Origin: Peptococcaceae bacterium SCADC1_2_3
GTDB taxonomy: Bacteria > Bacillota > Desulfotomaculia > Desulfotomaculales > Nap2-2B
Assembly (NCBI GenBank): GCA_000681355.2
Contig: JJNX02000001.1
Span: 1 to 64,000, forward strand
DNA length: 64,000 nucleotides
Direction: 5' to 3'
Shown here: piece after piece, positions 25,083-35,141 of the stretch
Numbering within the stretch: position 1 is the stretch's first letter
Layout of the letters: each line of letters opens with the position of its first letter
Notes under the pieces: model-generated
Database searches by the model: none
Told to the model about the DNA's origin: nothing
Seen by the model: the letters and a program-made list of their open reading frames with translations, nothing else
Made by a program: the position numbers and the translations under genes

Positions 25083-25952
25083 TTAAACCAGAAACATACG
25101 GAAGTCTTTGTCGAGAGGATATAGATAGATGTCCTTAACCGGCAGCTTGTATTTTTTAAACCGATCCAGCTTACCCCGGCCCTGGGTGGAACCTACGAAG
25201 GCCCAGTTGGCAGCCTTGTAACAAGTTCCGGCAAAGCGATCCTTCTCGACAAAAGTTTCCATAAGCACCGGCTTGTAGCCATAAACTTTCAGCCAGTCAT
25301 TGGGCAATTGTTTTAAACAGAGAGACAAGATCTTGGAGGCAAGGTGTTTGCAACTGACCCAGGGCAGGATCAAAAAGCGGGAGTTATTGACCACCAGGTG
25401 AAGATTTTGCACCCTGCGCTCTGCGTTCCAGCCGATAAAGACATCCCTGGGCGCCACCTTCCAGGCTGCGGCCGAGAAACCGATAGCGCAAAGATAGCCT
25501 GCCGCGGAGTTGATCAGATACCGGATCTGGGCGCCCGGAAGGGGAGTATAGCCGAGATAGTGATAACGGTCGACAAATTCGTTCCAGAGATAGGAATCCT
25601 TCTTGGAGGTGACGCGTATTAGCTCCAGAGGAAGCAATGACTTCAACGGTCCGGAGATTTCCTTCCCCGCTTCGCCATGCTTTGTCCGTCGGGAAAACTT
25701 CCGGCCATTGGCGTTAGATCTCCTGGGCTCCGGCAATGTGATCATACCACAGCGATGCAACCTGAGGAGCAATACCTTGCAGCTCATGTTTTTGAGGCCT
25801 CCGTCCGGCTTGAACCAGGACCAGGCCTGACAGACCTCGCGGGAAATCCATTCCCGGGTGGCTTTAGGATCGGAGGCGATAATCCGGCGGATCATCTCAA
25901 CGTCGTCAATTATGAGAGACCGGCCGCAGATGATGAGCGGAAAATCAGCCAG
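25083..25952 (-). CDS. DUF4338 / DruA-like protein within the IS66 element
   Basis: The C-terminal half carries the DUF4338 pattern: FVDRYHYLGYTPLPGAQIRY, CAIGFSAAAWKVAPRD, FIGWNAERR, NNSRFLILPW and the later VETFVEKDRFAGTCYKAAN-like stretch (ETFVEKDRFAGTCYKAANW). DruA of the Druantia anti-phage system has this domain, and close relatives occur beside IS66-type transposases. The best ribosome binding site, AGGAGGG at 25959-25965, is followed six bases later by CTG 25952, not ATG. The next in-frame ATG is 25895, with a poor site. I chose CTG; it overlaps the tnpC end by eight bases. The role in the element is not known. Confidence 0.75.
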   Translation of the reverse strand: MADFPLIICGRSLIIDDVEMIRRIIASDPKATREWISREVCQAWSWFKPDGGLKNMSCKVLLLRLHRCGMITLPEPRRSNANGRKFSRRTKHGEAGKEISGPLKSLLPLELIRVTSKKDSYLWNEFVDRYHYLGYTPLPGAQIRYLINSAAGYLCAIGFSAAAWKVAPRDVFIGWNAERRVQNLHLVVNNSRFLILPWVSCKHLASKILSLCLKQLPNDWLKVYGYKPVLMETFVEKDRFAGTCYKAANWAFVGSTQGRGKLDRFKKYKLPVKDIYLYPLDKDFRMFLV

Positions 25953-27549
25953 GATGCTCCCTCCTAATATTGTACTTACGGATGATTTCGTCCGGAATCT
26001 TCCAGGGCAGGAACCGTTCCAGATCCTGCGGGGGACCGCCTTCCTTGGCGCAGGCATCAAGGTAATACCGAAGGTACGCCTCTACATTCAGGTTGTGTTT
26101 GGCTGCGGTCTGCAGGATGGACATGGAGGTTGCCAGCAGATTGCCGCTCCACTCGGAATGAGTACCGTAGTAGCTCTTGCGCCCCAAAGCGCCCGGCCTC
26201 AAGCACCGCTCGGCCAGATTATTGTCCATGGGCACGAACGGATTTTTGACAAAGACAGTCAACCCGTCCCAGTGCTTCAGGGCGCTGGAAAGCACCTTTT
26301 TCTTCTGCCAGTGCAGGCCGGGATCTGAAAGTTCTAAACGGATCGACCGCAGCATTGCCTCCAGTGCGCTCTCCAGTGCTTCTTGGGCAACCTTGAAGAG
26401 TTCTGCCTGATCCGGCACGGCCAGTCTCTCCTCATTCAGGCGGTAGATCTCAGCGATCCTATTCACCCAGAGATCCGCCCAGTCCTTCAGGCAGTTAAGA
26501 GATTTGCCGGCATTGAGAAAATCACGGCGATAATGTGCCCAGCAGAGAGCTCTCACTAACCCCTCGATCAGGGCCATCAGTTTGCCATAGGCGGAGAAAC
26601 GGTCGCAATTCATGATGCCCCTGGCGTCTTTCCCGAAATGTTTCAGGGGAACATTGCTGGAGCGGGAAGGATCCAGCACGAACACCACTGTCAGTGGTGA
26701 AACGAAGACCCACAGCCACCAGTGCCAACCCTGCTTATCAGGTACCTGGACAAAGTGCATCCAGCCGGTCTCGTCTACATGCCAGTGGTTCTCGCTGCGA
26801 TTTACTTCTGTCAGCAAAAGATAGAGGGGAAGAAGGAGCGGCGCCAGCTTCTTTAACATTCCCGTGAGGGCGCCCTCGTTGACAGCCAGTCCCTGCATTC
26901 GCATGATCATGGCCATCCGATGCAGGGGGATCTGGAAAAAGAATTTCATGACCAGGATATGGGCAAGAAAAGCGTTGGAGAACATTCCCTTGGGTATGAC
27001 CTGAGGCTGCTTAGGAGCAGTGACAGATCTCGGACCGGGGCAATTGCAGGTATTGAAGGTCTTCTTGCGAATATGCTTTTTGCGCACGAATCTTATTTCA
27101 TAATCGATCTCATAAGAGACTTCTGCGAAGCCGGAGAGCGACCGGAGTTTACCACAGTTGGGGCAATACATTTCGTCATTCGGTATATCATGAATCACTG
27201 TGATTTCGGGAAGGTCGGGGATTTTGCGTCCGTAACCCTGATGGCCGAACCTGGCGCCCCGCTTCCCGCCTTGAGCCGGGGCACAATCACCGGCACTTTC
27301 GGGAACCTCTGTTTGTTGAACAGCTTGAGGTTCCAGTTGCTTTTCAGAAGAGCGGCCAAAAATGGAGCTGTTACGTTTATTGATTAATGCCCTAAGGCGC
27401 TCATTTTCCTCCGTCAATTTTTGTTTCTCTTGATTGGCTTGCTCGAGTTCAAAATCCTTCTGTCTGACTATCGGGCAATCAGGAAAAGAACAAGCGGCGC
27501 TTAAAGACCATATTGGATTTTCTTCAAGGGCGGTTGATAGAGTACTCAT
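25945..27549 (-). CDS. tnpC: IS66-family transposase TnpC
   Basis: This 534-residue protein matches TnpC. It has an N-terminal coiled coil (EKQKLTEENERLRALI), a zinc-ribbon-like region (CPNCGKLR), and a DDE core with WHVDETGWMHF, GIMNCDRFSAYGK and NNLAERCLRP supplying Asp, Asp and Glu. The terminal segment ends the gene at the overlap with the DruA-like frame. It is intact and would catalyse transposition of the element. TnpA and TnpB, found in many IS66 members, are absent, as in the ISBst12 subgroup. Confidence 0.95.
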   Translation of the reverse strand: MSTLSTALEENPIWSLSAACSFPDCPIVRQKDFELEQANQEKQKLTEENERLRALINKRNSSIFGRSSEKQLEPQAVQQTEVPESAGDCAPAQGGKRGARFGHQGYGRKIPDLPEITVIHDIPNDEMYCPNCGKLRSLSGFAEVSYEIDYEIRFVRKKHIRKKTFNTCNCPGPRSVTAPKQPQVIPKGMFSNAFLAHILVMKFFFQIPLHRMAMIMRMQGLAVNEGALTGMLKKLAPLLLPLYLLLTEVNRSENHWHVDETGWMHFVQVPDKQGWHWWLWVFVSPLTVVFVLDPSRSSNVPLKHFGKDARGIMNCDRFSAYGKLMALIEGLVRALCWAHYRRDFLNAGKSLNCLKDWADLWVNRIAEIYRLNEERLAVPDQAELFKVAQEALESALEAMLRSIRLELSDPGLHWQKKKVLSSALKHWDGLTVFVKNPFVPMDNNLAERCLRPGALGRKSYYGTHSEWSGNLLATSMSILQTAAKHNLNVEAYLRYYLDACAKEGGPPQDLERFLPWKIPDEIIRKYNIRREHPG

Positions 27550-27805
27550 GTATTAATTATGCAATAAAAAATACTACGTGTCCAGTCCCATTAATCAAAT
27601 TTTTAAGTCAAACTACAAATTATTAGGAAAACGTAGGAAGCAGCAGGGTTATGGGGTTAAAGCGGGTTCACTGAATACTTACAAAAATTCTAACCATACC
27701 CTTGACTAAAATAAAAGCTTTTCTTTCTGAAGGGTATAACTTTGTTTTTGCGTTACATACTAGAAAGAAAAAACAAAGGTTATAAAAAAGGAGAGAAAAA
27801 TAAAA

Positions 27806-28981
27806 ATGTTAAAATACCTTCGAAGAATAAGGTCCTTATTTCTGGTAAGCATAATTTATGTTTTAATTTTAAATTTTTCTATCCCGGCTACTTCTTCCGG
27901 TGCTTTTTCTGCTTCTTCCTTAGAAACTACGTCTGAATCAGCCGTGCTTATGGAAGCTTGTTCCGGTCAGGTCTTGTTGGCCAAGGAAAAAGATAAGGAG
28001 CTACCTATGGCCAGCGTTACTAAGTTAATGAGCTTGCTGGTGGCCCTAAAAGCAATTGAGGAGGGTCGCTTAAAGCTAAATGATATTGTTATAGCCAGTG
28101 AAAATGCTTGGGAAATGGGGGGCTCGCAAATTTATCTGGAGCCAGGTGAAGAATTTACCCTGGAAGAAATACTTATTGCCGTGGCTGTGGGCTCCGCCAA
28201 TGACGCGTGCGTAGCCTTGGCTGAACAAATTGCCGGAAGCGAAGAAGTTTTTGTCCAGGTGATGAACCAAGAGGCGAAAGAATTGGGACTTAAACATACT
28301 CATTTCGTAAACAGCACCGGTCTGCCTGTAAAAGGACATTATGCTTCTGCTTACGATATGGCTTTAATTTTAAGAGAATGTTTAAAGTACCCCCTTTTTA
28401 TAAAATATTCTTCCATTTACGAATATGATTTGCGGGGAGGTCAATTTAAACTTTGGAATACAAATAAACTCCTTAAGTGGTATCCAGGTACAGATGCCGG
28501 TAAAACAGGCTGGACAGAAGAAGCAAAATATTGTTTGGCTTCTTCGGTAAAGAAGGATGGATTATGCTTAATTGCCGTAGTCTTGGGAACACCTGAACCA
28601 CGCAGTCATTTCCGGGAGTCAATTAAATTATACCAATACGGCTTTGCCCGTTACAAAGCAGTATATTTAGCCCAGCAAGGAGAAAAAGTAAAAAGACTAC
28701 CGGTTAGTAAGGGCAACCTGGATTACGTGGAAATTATAATCAAAGAGCCGGTTTGTTTGGTGGTCCTAAAAGGCGAGGATAAAGGCTTTAAGACACGCCT
28801 AGATTTACCTTTACGGGTGGTGGCGCCCGTTAAAAAAGGACAGATAATCGGGACTTATTATGTGGATAAGGAAGGACAGAAGGTTTTACAGGTACCTTTG
28901 ATAGCCCAAAATCAAGTGGAAAAAGCCAGCGTGTTTCGTCAGATAAATAAAATATTTACTCATTTATACAATTTCTATTAA
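27806..28981 (+). CDS. dacF: D-alanyl-D-alanine carboxypeptidase (DacF type)
   Basis: This 391-residue penicillin-binding protein starts with a signal peptide (charged MLKYLRRIR, hydrophobic core to about 25, then PATSSGAFS). It has the active site S70-V-T-K73 in PMASVTKLMS, the SxN triad GSANDAC, and KTG in AGKTGWTEEA. A C-terminal beta domain (about 290-370) follows. It trims the terminal D-Ala from muropeptides and controls crosslinking in the wall or spore cortex. AAAGGAGAG precedes the ATG. The last residues (VFRQINKIFTHLYNFY) could be an amphipathic membrane anchor. Confidence 0.92.
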   Translation: MLKYLRRIRSLFLVSIIYVLILNFSIPATSSGAFSASSLETTSESAVLMEACSGQVLLAKEKDKELPMASVTKLMSLLVALKAIEEGRLKLNDIVIASENAWEMGGSQIYLEPGEEFTLEEILIAVAVGSANDACVALAEQIAGSEEVFVQVMNQEAKELGLKHTHFVNSTGLPVKGHYASAYDMALILRECLKYPLFIKYSSIYEYDLRGGQFKLWNTNKLLKWYPGTDAGKTGWTEEAKYCLASSVKKDGLCLIAVVLGTPEPRSHFRESIKLYQYGFARYKAVYLAQQGEKVKRLPVSKGNLDYVEIIIKEPVCLVVLKGEDKGFKTRLDLPLRVVAPVKKGQIIGTYYVDKEGQKVLQVPLIAQNQVEKASVFRQINKIFTHLYNFY

Positions 28982-29022
28982 CCTTAAAATTTAAAGTAAT
29001 TCTATAATGAATGGTCAGCTAT

Positions 29023-29054
29023 TAGTAGGAGCGTTAAAATTAACGCCCTTACTA
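29023..29054. repeat. Palindromic repeat (GTAGGGGCGTTAAA family), copy 2
   Basis: TAGTAGGAGCGTTAAA and its near-reverse-complement, with a few mismatches, lie 42 bases after the dacF stop. This is the most degenerate intergenic copy. Confidence 0.75.
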
Positions 29055-29125
29055 AAAAAGCGAAAGTAATACAAAAGGCTGAATGTTAAAGAGTAAATGC
29101 TTGAAAGTAAAGATTTTACATTACC

Positions 29126-29767
29126 TTAAGGTATCTGATCAATAGTGTTATTTACCAGTTTAAAAACCTGCTCCTTTAGTTCCGGCGGAGCTAAAACAAT
29201 TAAAATATCTGTAGCCTGAATAACCGTACTGGCCTGGGGAGAGAGGATTTCTTCTCCATCACGGTAAATTGACAACACCGTGGCCCCCATTTTTCGCCGA
29301 AATTCCACTTCGGCCAACGTTTTTCCTACTAACAAAGAAGAGGGCAACACTTTAATTTCTTCAATTCGCTGTAAGCTTCCGGCCATCTTAAAAGTATAAT
29401 CCAGTAATTCATTCATTAATTTTTCTATCTCCGCGTTTATTTTATCTCTTTTTCTTAAAAGAAAGTGTAGCCTTTCCTGCATTTCCCTTAAAACCTTGCG
29501 TTGTCCATATTCAGCTAAAAATACCTCGGCGGCTTTTTGCGACTTAACAATTACTCCCACCCCAGGGACTACTTGAACGATATCAGTATCTTGAAGTATA
29601 GTTAGGGCGCGTCTTATTGTTTCTGGGGAAACGTTATATTTCCCGGCTAAAGTGGAGCGGCCAAAGAATTTTTGTCCTTCTCTATATTCTCCCCGCACAA
29701 TACGAGTAGCAATATCCACGGCAATAGTCAGATACCTGGCCGGTAAATAGGTATTTTGTTCCTCCAT
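29126..29767 (-). CDS. GntR-type regulator with a C-terminal RCK_C (TrkA-C) domain
   Basis: This 213-residue protein has a winged-helix GntR domain at 1-75 (STLAGKYNVSPETIRRALTIL), a coiled linker (about 85-130, LLRKRDKINAEIEKLMNE) and a TrkA-C/RCK_C domain at 140-213 (LVGKTLAEVEFRRKMGATVL, then DILIVLAPP). RCK_C domains bind ligands, including c-di-AMP in several proteins, and this architecture regulates ion transport genes in Firmicutes. It has no adjacent transporter; it is convergent with dacF and divergent from hbd. Its ligand and target are unknown. Confidence 0.85.
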   Translation of the reverse strand: MEEQNTYLPARYLTIAVDIATRIVRGEYREGQKFFGRSTLAGKYNVSPETIRRALTILQDTDIVQVVPGVGVIVKSQKAAEVFLAEYGQRKVLREMQERLHFLLRKRDKINAEIEKLMNELLDYTFKMAGSLQRIEEIKVLPSSLLVGKTLAEVEFRRKMGATVLSIYRDGEEILSPQASTVIQATDILIVLAPPELKEQVFKLVNNTIDQIP

Positions 29768-29940
29768 TTTTATCGTCTCCTCTTAGGTTGATAAAATAGT
29801 TACATATTTATAATACCCTTTTATAATACCCTAAACTTATTAATAATTAAAATAAATTTTAAGCAGGATTTTTATGTTCAAATCTAGAAAAGTAATATAA
29901 ATTAAAAATTTATAAAAAAACAGGAGGGAGATTTTTAAGC

Positions 29941-30789
29941 GTGACTATAAAGACAATTGGGGTTATAGGGGCAGGAACAATGGGGGCCGGTATTGCTCAG
30001 GTCTGTGCCCAGGCAGGCTTTAAGGTAGTTATGCGGGATATTGCGGAAAAATTTGTTAACAATGGCTTGAACATGATTAGTAAAAATCTTGATCGGGAAG
30101 TGAAAAAGAACCGTTTATCCCAAGAAGATGCTAATGCTATAACAGGACGTATCCTAGGCACGGTTAATTTAGCTGGTCTAGCTGAATGTGATTTTATTAT
30201 TGAAGCGGTAATTGAACAGATGAGCTTAAAAAAGGAATTATACCAGGAATTAGATAAAATTTGCCCGGCAAGAACTATTTTTGCTTCCAATACTTCTGGG
30301 TTAAGCATTACTGGAATGGCTTCTTTTACCGGTAGAGCAAATAAATTTGTAGGTATGCATTTCTTTAATCCTGCTCCCGTGATGAAACTGGTTGAAGTAG
30401 TTAAGGGAGCAGTGACTGATGAAGAAACATATCAAATCACGATTGAACTGGCTAAAAAACTAGGAAAGGACCCAATTACGGTCAATGAAGCTCCTTTATT
30501 TGTCGTTAACCGTATTCTTATCCCCATGATCAATGAAGCCATTTATACTCTTATGGAAGGAGTAGCTAGTGCGGAGGATATAGATAAAGGAATGCGGTTA
30601 GGGGCTAACCATCCCATTGGCCCTTTGGCCTTAGCTGATTTAATTGGCTTAGATGTTACCCTTCTTGTTCAGGAAACTTTGTATCAGGAAACCGGTGACT
30701 CGAAATATCGTCCCTGTCCTTTACTTCGTAAAATGGTGCGTGCCGGCCACCTGGGCCGGAAAACCGGGCGGGGATTTTTTAACTACTAG
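29941..30789 (+). CDS. hbd: 3-hydroxybutyryl-CoA dehydrogenase
   Basis: GTG 29941 is preceded by CAGGAGGGAG. The 282-residue length is typical of clostridial Hbd. It has the NAD(P)-binding [26 protein letters not shown] with the catalytic Ser/Asn region, [16 protein letters not shown] with catalytic His and Glu, and the C-terminal [11 protein letters not shown]. It interconverts acetoacetyl-CoA and 3-hydroxybutyryl-CoA. It stands alone on the plus strand, convergent with the crotonase-thiolase-EMO-Etf-acyl-CoA dehydrogenase operon whose reactions it joins. Confidence 0.94.
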   Translation: MTIKTIGVIGAGTMGAGIAQVCAQAGFKVVMRDIAEKFVNNGLNMISKNLDREVKKNRLSQEDANAITGRILGTVNLAGLAECDFIIEAVIEQMSLKKELYQELDKICPARTIFASNTSGLSITGMASFTGRANKFVGMHFFNPAPVMKLVEVVKGAVTDEETYQITIELAKKLGKDPITVNEAPLFVVNRILIPMINEAIYTLMEGVASAEDIDKGMRLGANHPIGPLALADLIGLDVTLLVQETLYQETGDSKYRPCPLLRKMVRAGHLGRKTGRGFFNY

Positions 30790-30853
30790 GGAGAAAGTAA
30801 ATAACCGCTAAAAGATAAATATTTTTTATAAGAATAAGAAGATTACTAAAATT

Positions 30854-30881
30854 GTAGGGGCGTTAAATTTAACGCCCCTAC
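30854..30881. repeat. Palindromic repeat (GTAGGGGCGTTAAA family), copy 3
   Basis: This is a perfect 28-bp palindrome made of GTAGGGGCGTTAAA and its reverse complement. It lies between the convergent hbd and crotonase genes and could help terminate both, though it has no T-run. Confidence 0.9.
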
Positions 30882-30919
30882 TTGAGTCTAAATTTATTAG
30901 TAGGTAAAAATACTGAAAA

Positions 30920-31705
30920 TTACTGATTTTTAAATTCCGGCTTGCGTTTATTTATAAACGCTTCCATTCCCTCCTGGTGGTCAGAAGTGGTAAATACCAG
31001 GCCAAACAAGTCAGCTTCGTGGATTAAAGCTTTTTCCACATCCATTTCCAGGCCTTCATTAATTGCTTCTTTGGATAGTTTCACCGCTACCGGGCCACGT
31101 GCCGCAATCCGCTTGGCCATATCTTTGCAATAGCTCAATAATTCATCTGCCGGTACAATGTGGTTAACTAACCCAATTTGTTGCGCAAACTGGACATCGT
31201 ACGTATCGGCGGTAAATATTATTTCTTTAGCCAAACCGGGGTTGACCAACCGGGTTAACCTTTGGGTCCCCCCAAAACCAGGAAGAAGACCCAGGTTTAC
31301 TTCTGGTTGACCAAATTTAGCTTTATCAGAAGCAATGCGTATATCACAAGCGCAAGCCAGTTCGCAACCGCCGCCCAAAGCAAAACCATTAATGGCGGCG
31401 ATTACGGGAATAGGTAAATTCTCAATTTTACTGAATACTACCTGACCTAAGCGAGAAAAGTCCTTTGCTTCTAAAGGGGAAAGTTTGCTCATGTATACAA
31501 TGTCCGCACCGGCAATAAAAGCCCTGTCTCCTGCCCCGGTAATAATGAGGGCTCTAATTTGGGAATCTCTTTTCATCTCCTCTAAAGCCGCGTCTATTTC
31601 CGCAAGGGTTTCTGCGTTAAGGGAGTTTAAAACCTTTGGCCGGTTAATAGTTAATACGGCAATTTTATCTTCCTTTTCTACGGTAATATTACTCCAATGA
31701 TGCAC
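30920..31705 (-). CDS. crt: Enoyl-CoA hydratase / crotonase
   Basis: This protein of 261 residues has a typical crotonase fold: ALIITGAGDRAFIAGADI at the CoA site, AINGFALGGGCELACACD forming the oxyanion hole with the first catalytic Glu nearby, and FGQPEVNLGLLPGFGGTQRL with the second catalytic Glu. It hydrates crotonyl-CoA to 3-hydroxybutyryl-CoA. It is the last gene of the bcd-etfB-etfA-EMO-thiolase-crt operon, 21 bases after the thiolase. Confidence 0.93.
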   Translation of the reverse strand: MHHWSNITVEKEDKIAVLTINRPKVLNSLNAETLAEIDAALEEMKRDSQIRALIITGAGDRAFIAGADIVYMSKLSPLEAKDFSRLGQVVFSKIENLPIPVIAAINGFALGGGCELACACDIRIASDKAKFGQPEVNLGLLPGFGGTQRLTRLVNPGLAKEIIFTADTYDVQFAQQIGLVNHIVPADELLSYCKDMAKRIAARGPVAVKLSKEAINEGLEMDVEKALIHEADLFGLVFTTSDHQEGMEAFINKRKPEFKNQ

Positions 31706-31726
31706 TTATTTTCACCCCCGGTATTT

Positions 31727-33013
31727 TTAACTTCCTTGACTCAAGACCATGGCAATACCCTGTCCGCCCCCAATGCACATAGACGCAAGGCCAAGATTAA
31801 CATTTCTTCGCTTCATCCCGTAAAGTAAACTTACTACCAGGCGTGCTCCCGTACAACCTATGGGATGCCCTAAAGAAATACCGCTGCCATTTACATTGGT
31901 TTTGGCTAGATCAAAATTTAATTCCCTCATACAAGCAATCGCTTGTGAGGCAAAGGCTTCGTTTAATTCAATAAGCTCAAAATCAGTTAGGGCAACGCCG
32001 GCTTTTTGCGCGGCTTTCTTTACGGCCGGAATGGGACCTAATCCCATAAAAGCCGGGTCTACCCCTCCCGATGCATAAGACTTTATAGTTCCTAGCGGAG
32101 TAAGGCCTAACTCGGCTGCTTTTTCCTTAGCCATTACCACTACCGCCGCCGCAGCATCATTTATTCCCGAAGCGTTTCCGGCGGTAACCGTTCCTCCTTT
32201 TTTAAAAGCCGGGGCTAGTTTACCCATTTTTTCCAGGCTTGTGTCCATAGGACGCTCATCCGTATCAAATACTAACGGTTCCCCTTTTTTTTGAGGGATA
32301 ATTACCGGCACAATTTCTTCTTTAAAAAGACCATTTTTGATCGCAGCCCGAGCCCTTTGGTGGCTTAAAAGCCCTAGTTCATCTTGTTCCTGGCGGGTGA
32401 CGTTAAATTTCTCGGCTATATTTTCCGCGGTAATGCCCATGTGGTAACCGTAAAAAATTTCCCATAATCCATCATGAACCATTAAATCTACCATTTCCGC
32501 GTTAAACATCCGGGCGCCCCACCTGGCTTTAGGCATAAAATAAGGGGCCATACTCATATTTTCCATCCCGCCCGCAATAATAACGTCGGCTTCACCAGTC
32601 ATAATCGCCTGGGCCGCCAAAGCAATAGCCTTTGCCCCTGAACCGCAAATTTTATTTATCGTAAAGGCGTTTGTTTCTTTGGGTATACCCGCGTATATTG
32701 CTGCTTGCCGGACCGTATTTTGACCTTGCCCTCCTTGAAGGACATTACCCATGATAACTTCATCTACGTAAACTTCTTTTAAAGAACTGTCCCAATCCGC
32801 CTGTTTTTTTTCCAGTTCTACTAAACCAACATCTCTAAAAGCCTCCGGACTGCACGCCCGAACATCCTCTCTAACCACCGGCCTTAAACCGGCTTTTTTC
32901 ATCGCTTCTTTAATAACCAATGCCCCCAACTTTACCACAGAAACATCTTTCAATGCACCGCCAAAGCCCCCAATGGCAGTCCTTACTCCACTTACGATTA
33001 CCGCTTCTCGCAT
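31727..33013 (-). CDS. Acetyl-CoA acetyltransferase (thiolase) with an N-terminal insertion
   Basis: This 428-residue enzyme is about 35 longer than common thiolases (about 393). The extra residues form a charged insertion at about 45-85 ([20 protein letters not shown]). Active-site residues are intact: nucleophilic Cys in [10 protein letters not shown], His in [13 protein letters not shown] and Cys in [11 protein letters not shown]. It condenses two acetyl-CoA or cleaves acetoacetyl-CoA. It sits between the membrane FeS oxidoreductase and crotonase genes in one operon. Confidence 0.92.
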   Translation of the reverse strand: MREAVIVSGVRTAIGGFGGALKDVSVVKLGALVIKEAMKKAGLRPVVREDVRACSPEAFRDVGLVELEKKQADWDSSLKEVYVDEVIMGNVLQGGQGQNTVRQAAIYAGIPKETNAFTINKICGSGAKAIALAAQAIMTGEADVIIAGGMENMSMAPYFMPKARWGARMFNAEMVDLMVHDGLWEIFYGYHMGITAENIAEKFNVTRQEQDELGLLSHQRARAAIKNGLFKEEIVPVIIPQKKGEPLVFDTDERPMDTSLEKMGKLAPAFKKGGTVTAGNASGINDAAAAVVVMAKEKAAELGLTPLGTIKSYASGGVDPAFMGLGPIPAVKKAAQKAGVALTDFELIELNEAFASQAIACMRELNFDLAKTNVNGSGISLGHPIGCTGARLVVSLLYGMKRRNVNLGLASMCIGGGQGIAMVLSQGS

Positions 33014-33044
33014 TCTTGCCGGATACCCTCCTTTTTGTTTTTTA

Positions 33045-35114
33045 TCATATTGTCCTGGCTAATAATTCAGCCACATCGTAGGTCTTAATGGTTTCGCTTA
33101 CTTCCTTATCCTTTAAACCGTCTTCAAACATGGTTAAACAAAACGGACAATTAACCGCAATAGCTTGAGGATTAACGGCTAAAGCTTGCTCTGTCCGGGC
33201 GGTGTTAATACGTTTACCGTGCTCTTCCAGCCACATCCGCCCTCCCCCGGCTCCACAGCAAAAACTTTTATTAAGGTTTCTTTTCATTTCTATAATTTGT
33301 AAACCTGGGATAGCCCGGAGAATCTGACGCGGGGCAGTATACTCATCATTGTAACGACCCAGGTAACAAGAATCGTGGTAAGTAATTTTTAAGCTTTCTT
33401 CACCTGAACCAATTTTTACCTTACCTTCTTTAATTAAGCGGATGATTAACTGGGTATGATGAATAACTTCAAAATTACCTCCAAACTGCGGGTATTCATT
33501 TTTCAGGGTGTTAAAGCAGTGCGGGCAAGCCGTAATAATTTTCTTGACCCCATAATTTTTCATGTTATCAATATTTTCCTGAACCAGGCTTTGGAATAAG
33601 TATTCGTTCCCTAGCCTGCGGGCAGAATCACCACAACATTTTTCCTCTGCTCCTAAAATGCCGAAACTAATCCCTGCCGCCCGGAGAATCTTTACCAGCG
33701 AGATAGATACTTTTTTAATCCGCTCGTCAAACGAACCGGCACAACCTACATAATATAAATACTCCACGTTGCTATCTTCACTTAATTCCTTTACCCCTAA
33801 ACCGGCTGCCCAATCGCCGCGTGTTTGCCACCCGATCCCCCAGGGGTTAGAATTACGTTCCATATTGGTAAAGGCTAACTGAGCCTCCCCGGGAAAATCA
33901 CTTTCGTCTAAAACTAAAGCCCGTCTCAAACCAACCACTTTCACAATGTGCTCGTTAAAAACAGGACATTCTTCCTGGCAAGCCCGGCAAGTAGTACAGG
34001 CCCAAATTTCATCCGTACTGATTCTTTCACCAACTAATTTTTTTACTTCCTCTTCTTCACTACCTTCCCCTTCGGCTGCCTCAGCCTTTTTGGTAACCGC
34101 AAAGCTAATGTGTCCGCCCGCTGTACTTACGGCTACTTTAGGGGCCACAGTTTCTTCTATTTGTTCTTTTATTTCGGCTAAAATCTTCTTAGGTGAAAGA
34201 GGCTTTTCGGTTAAGTATGCCGGGCAGTTATCCTGGCAGCGGCCACATTCAGCACAGGCATAGGAGTCCATTAAGTCTTTCCAGGTAAAATCAGCAATTT
34301 TATTAACCCCGAAAGTTTCTCTTTCTTCATCTTCAAAGTTAATGGATTCAATATTTGCTCCCTTTGGCCCCAGGTGCCTCATGAAAATATTTAAGGGGGC
34401 AATCGCGGGATGAATTACCGGTGAATAACGGAAGGAAACCAAGAGTCCAAAAGCAAAAATCATTTGAATCCACCAAAATGCAAACTCCCAAAAACGGGCG
34501 GAAACGGGGTTAAGACCAGCAAACCAACCGGCAACCCAACTACTGATAAAAGCCAGGGTATAACGTTCCGGTTCTCCGGGAATGGAAGCAGTAGCCACTA
34601 TTTTACAGCCGTAGGAAAGGAAATAAAACACAACCATAAAGGTAATCATTGATATAAGCAAAACAATAAGCCGTTCTTCTTTCCAGCCGCCGGTATCTAA
34701 ACGGGGTACTTTTTGGACGTACCGGCGAAAACCTGAATAAATAATTCCCACTAAAGCAAAAAGCCCGACAATATCGGCAATTAAATACCAAACAGGGCTC
34801 CTGAAGAGAACGGCGCCAAACAACCGCTCGCACATTAAGTGAACAATAGCTAAGGCAAAAATGGCAATGCCCCAAAAATGAAGAAAATGCATTACCCCGC
34901 CCTCAGCCTGACGGAGAATTTTTGGCTGACCTACCGCGTGGGTGATTGTTCCCCACAAGCGTTTATCTAACCGGTCATTACGGCTGGTGGATTGACCTAA
35001 AGTAACTTTAGTAAATAATTCCAACGCTCCCATGGCAAAAAAGTATAACGCTATGGCGCCAACAATTGCGAAAATTACAATTCCCAAGGTGCTGAGCATT
35101 GATGGGTTAATCAT
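33045..35114 (-). CDS. Membrane EtfAB:menaquinone oxidoreductase (EMO type, DUF224 FeS protein)
   Basis: This 689-residue protein has five or six N-terminal membrane helices (about 1-235) related to NarI-type heme b subunits, two ferredoxin motifs ([12 protein letters not shown] and [12 protein letters not shown]), then two CCG domains ([13 protein letters not shown] and [11 protein letters not shown]) that bind noncubane clusters. Proteins of this type carry electrons from reduced EtfAB to (methyl)menaquinone, linking acyl-CoA oxidation to the membrane. The gene lies directly after etfA in the bcd-etf operon, which strongly supports this role; the quinone and reaction direction are inferred. 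Confidence 0.88.
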   Translation of the reverse strand: MINPSMLSTLGIVIFAIVGAIALYFFAMGALELFTKVTLGQSTSRNDRLDKRLWGTITHAVGQPKILRQAEGGVMHFLHFWGIAIFALAIVHLMCERLFGAVLFRSPVWYLIADIVGLFALVGIIYSGFRRYVQKVPRLDTGGWKEERLIVLLISMITFMVVFYFLSYGCKIVATASIPGEPERYTLAFISSWVAGWFAGLNPVSARFWEFAFWWIQMIFAFGLLVSFRYSPVIHPAIAPLNIFMRHLGPKGANIESINFEDEERETFGVNKIADFTWKDLMDSYACAECGRCQDNCPAYLTEKPLSPKKILAEIKEQIEETVAPKVAVSTAGGHISFAVTKKAEAAEGEGSEEEEVKKLVGERISTDEIWACTTCRACQEECPVFNEHIVKVVGLRRALVLDESDFPGEAQLAFTNMERNSNPWGIGWQTRGDWAAGLGVKELSEDSNVEYLYYVGCAGSFDERIKKVSISLVKILRAAGISFGILGAEEKCCGDSARRLGNEYLFQSLVQENIDNMKNYGVKKIITACPHCFNTLKNEYPQFGGNFEVIHHTQLIIRLIKEGKVKIGSGEESLKITYHDSCYLGRYNDEYTAPRQILRAIPGLQIIEMKRNLNKSFCCGAGGGRMWLEEHGKRINTARTEQALAVNPQAIAVNCPFCLTMFEDGLKDKEVSETIKTYDVAELLARTI

Positions 35115-35141
35115 ATCACCTACCCCTTCCTAATTAAACTC

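Larger units (their letters stand above)
24411..27682 (-). mobile_element. Complete IS66-family element with DruA-like passenger
   Basis: Terminal inverted repeats begin GTAAGTATTCA at both ends (24411 onwards, and reading inwards from 27682), then AC/CGC variants; IS66 ends start with GTAA. An exact 8-bp target duplication, AAAAATTC, lies at 24403-24410 and 27683-27690. IS66 elements make 8-bp duplications. Within its 3272 bp are tnpC, a DUF4338 (DruA-like) gene and a third gene, all on the minus strand. Base composition looks higher in GC than the flanks. The exact duplication shows a recent, single insertion between the ABC ATPase gene and dacF. Confidence 0.95.
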
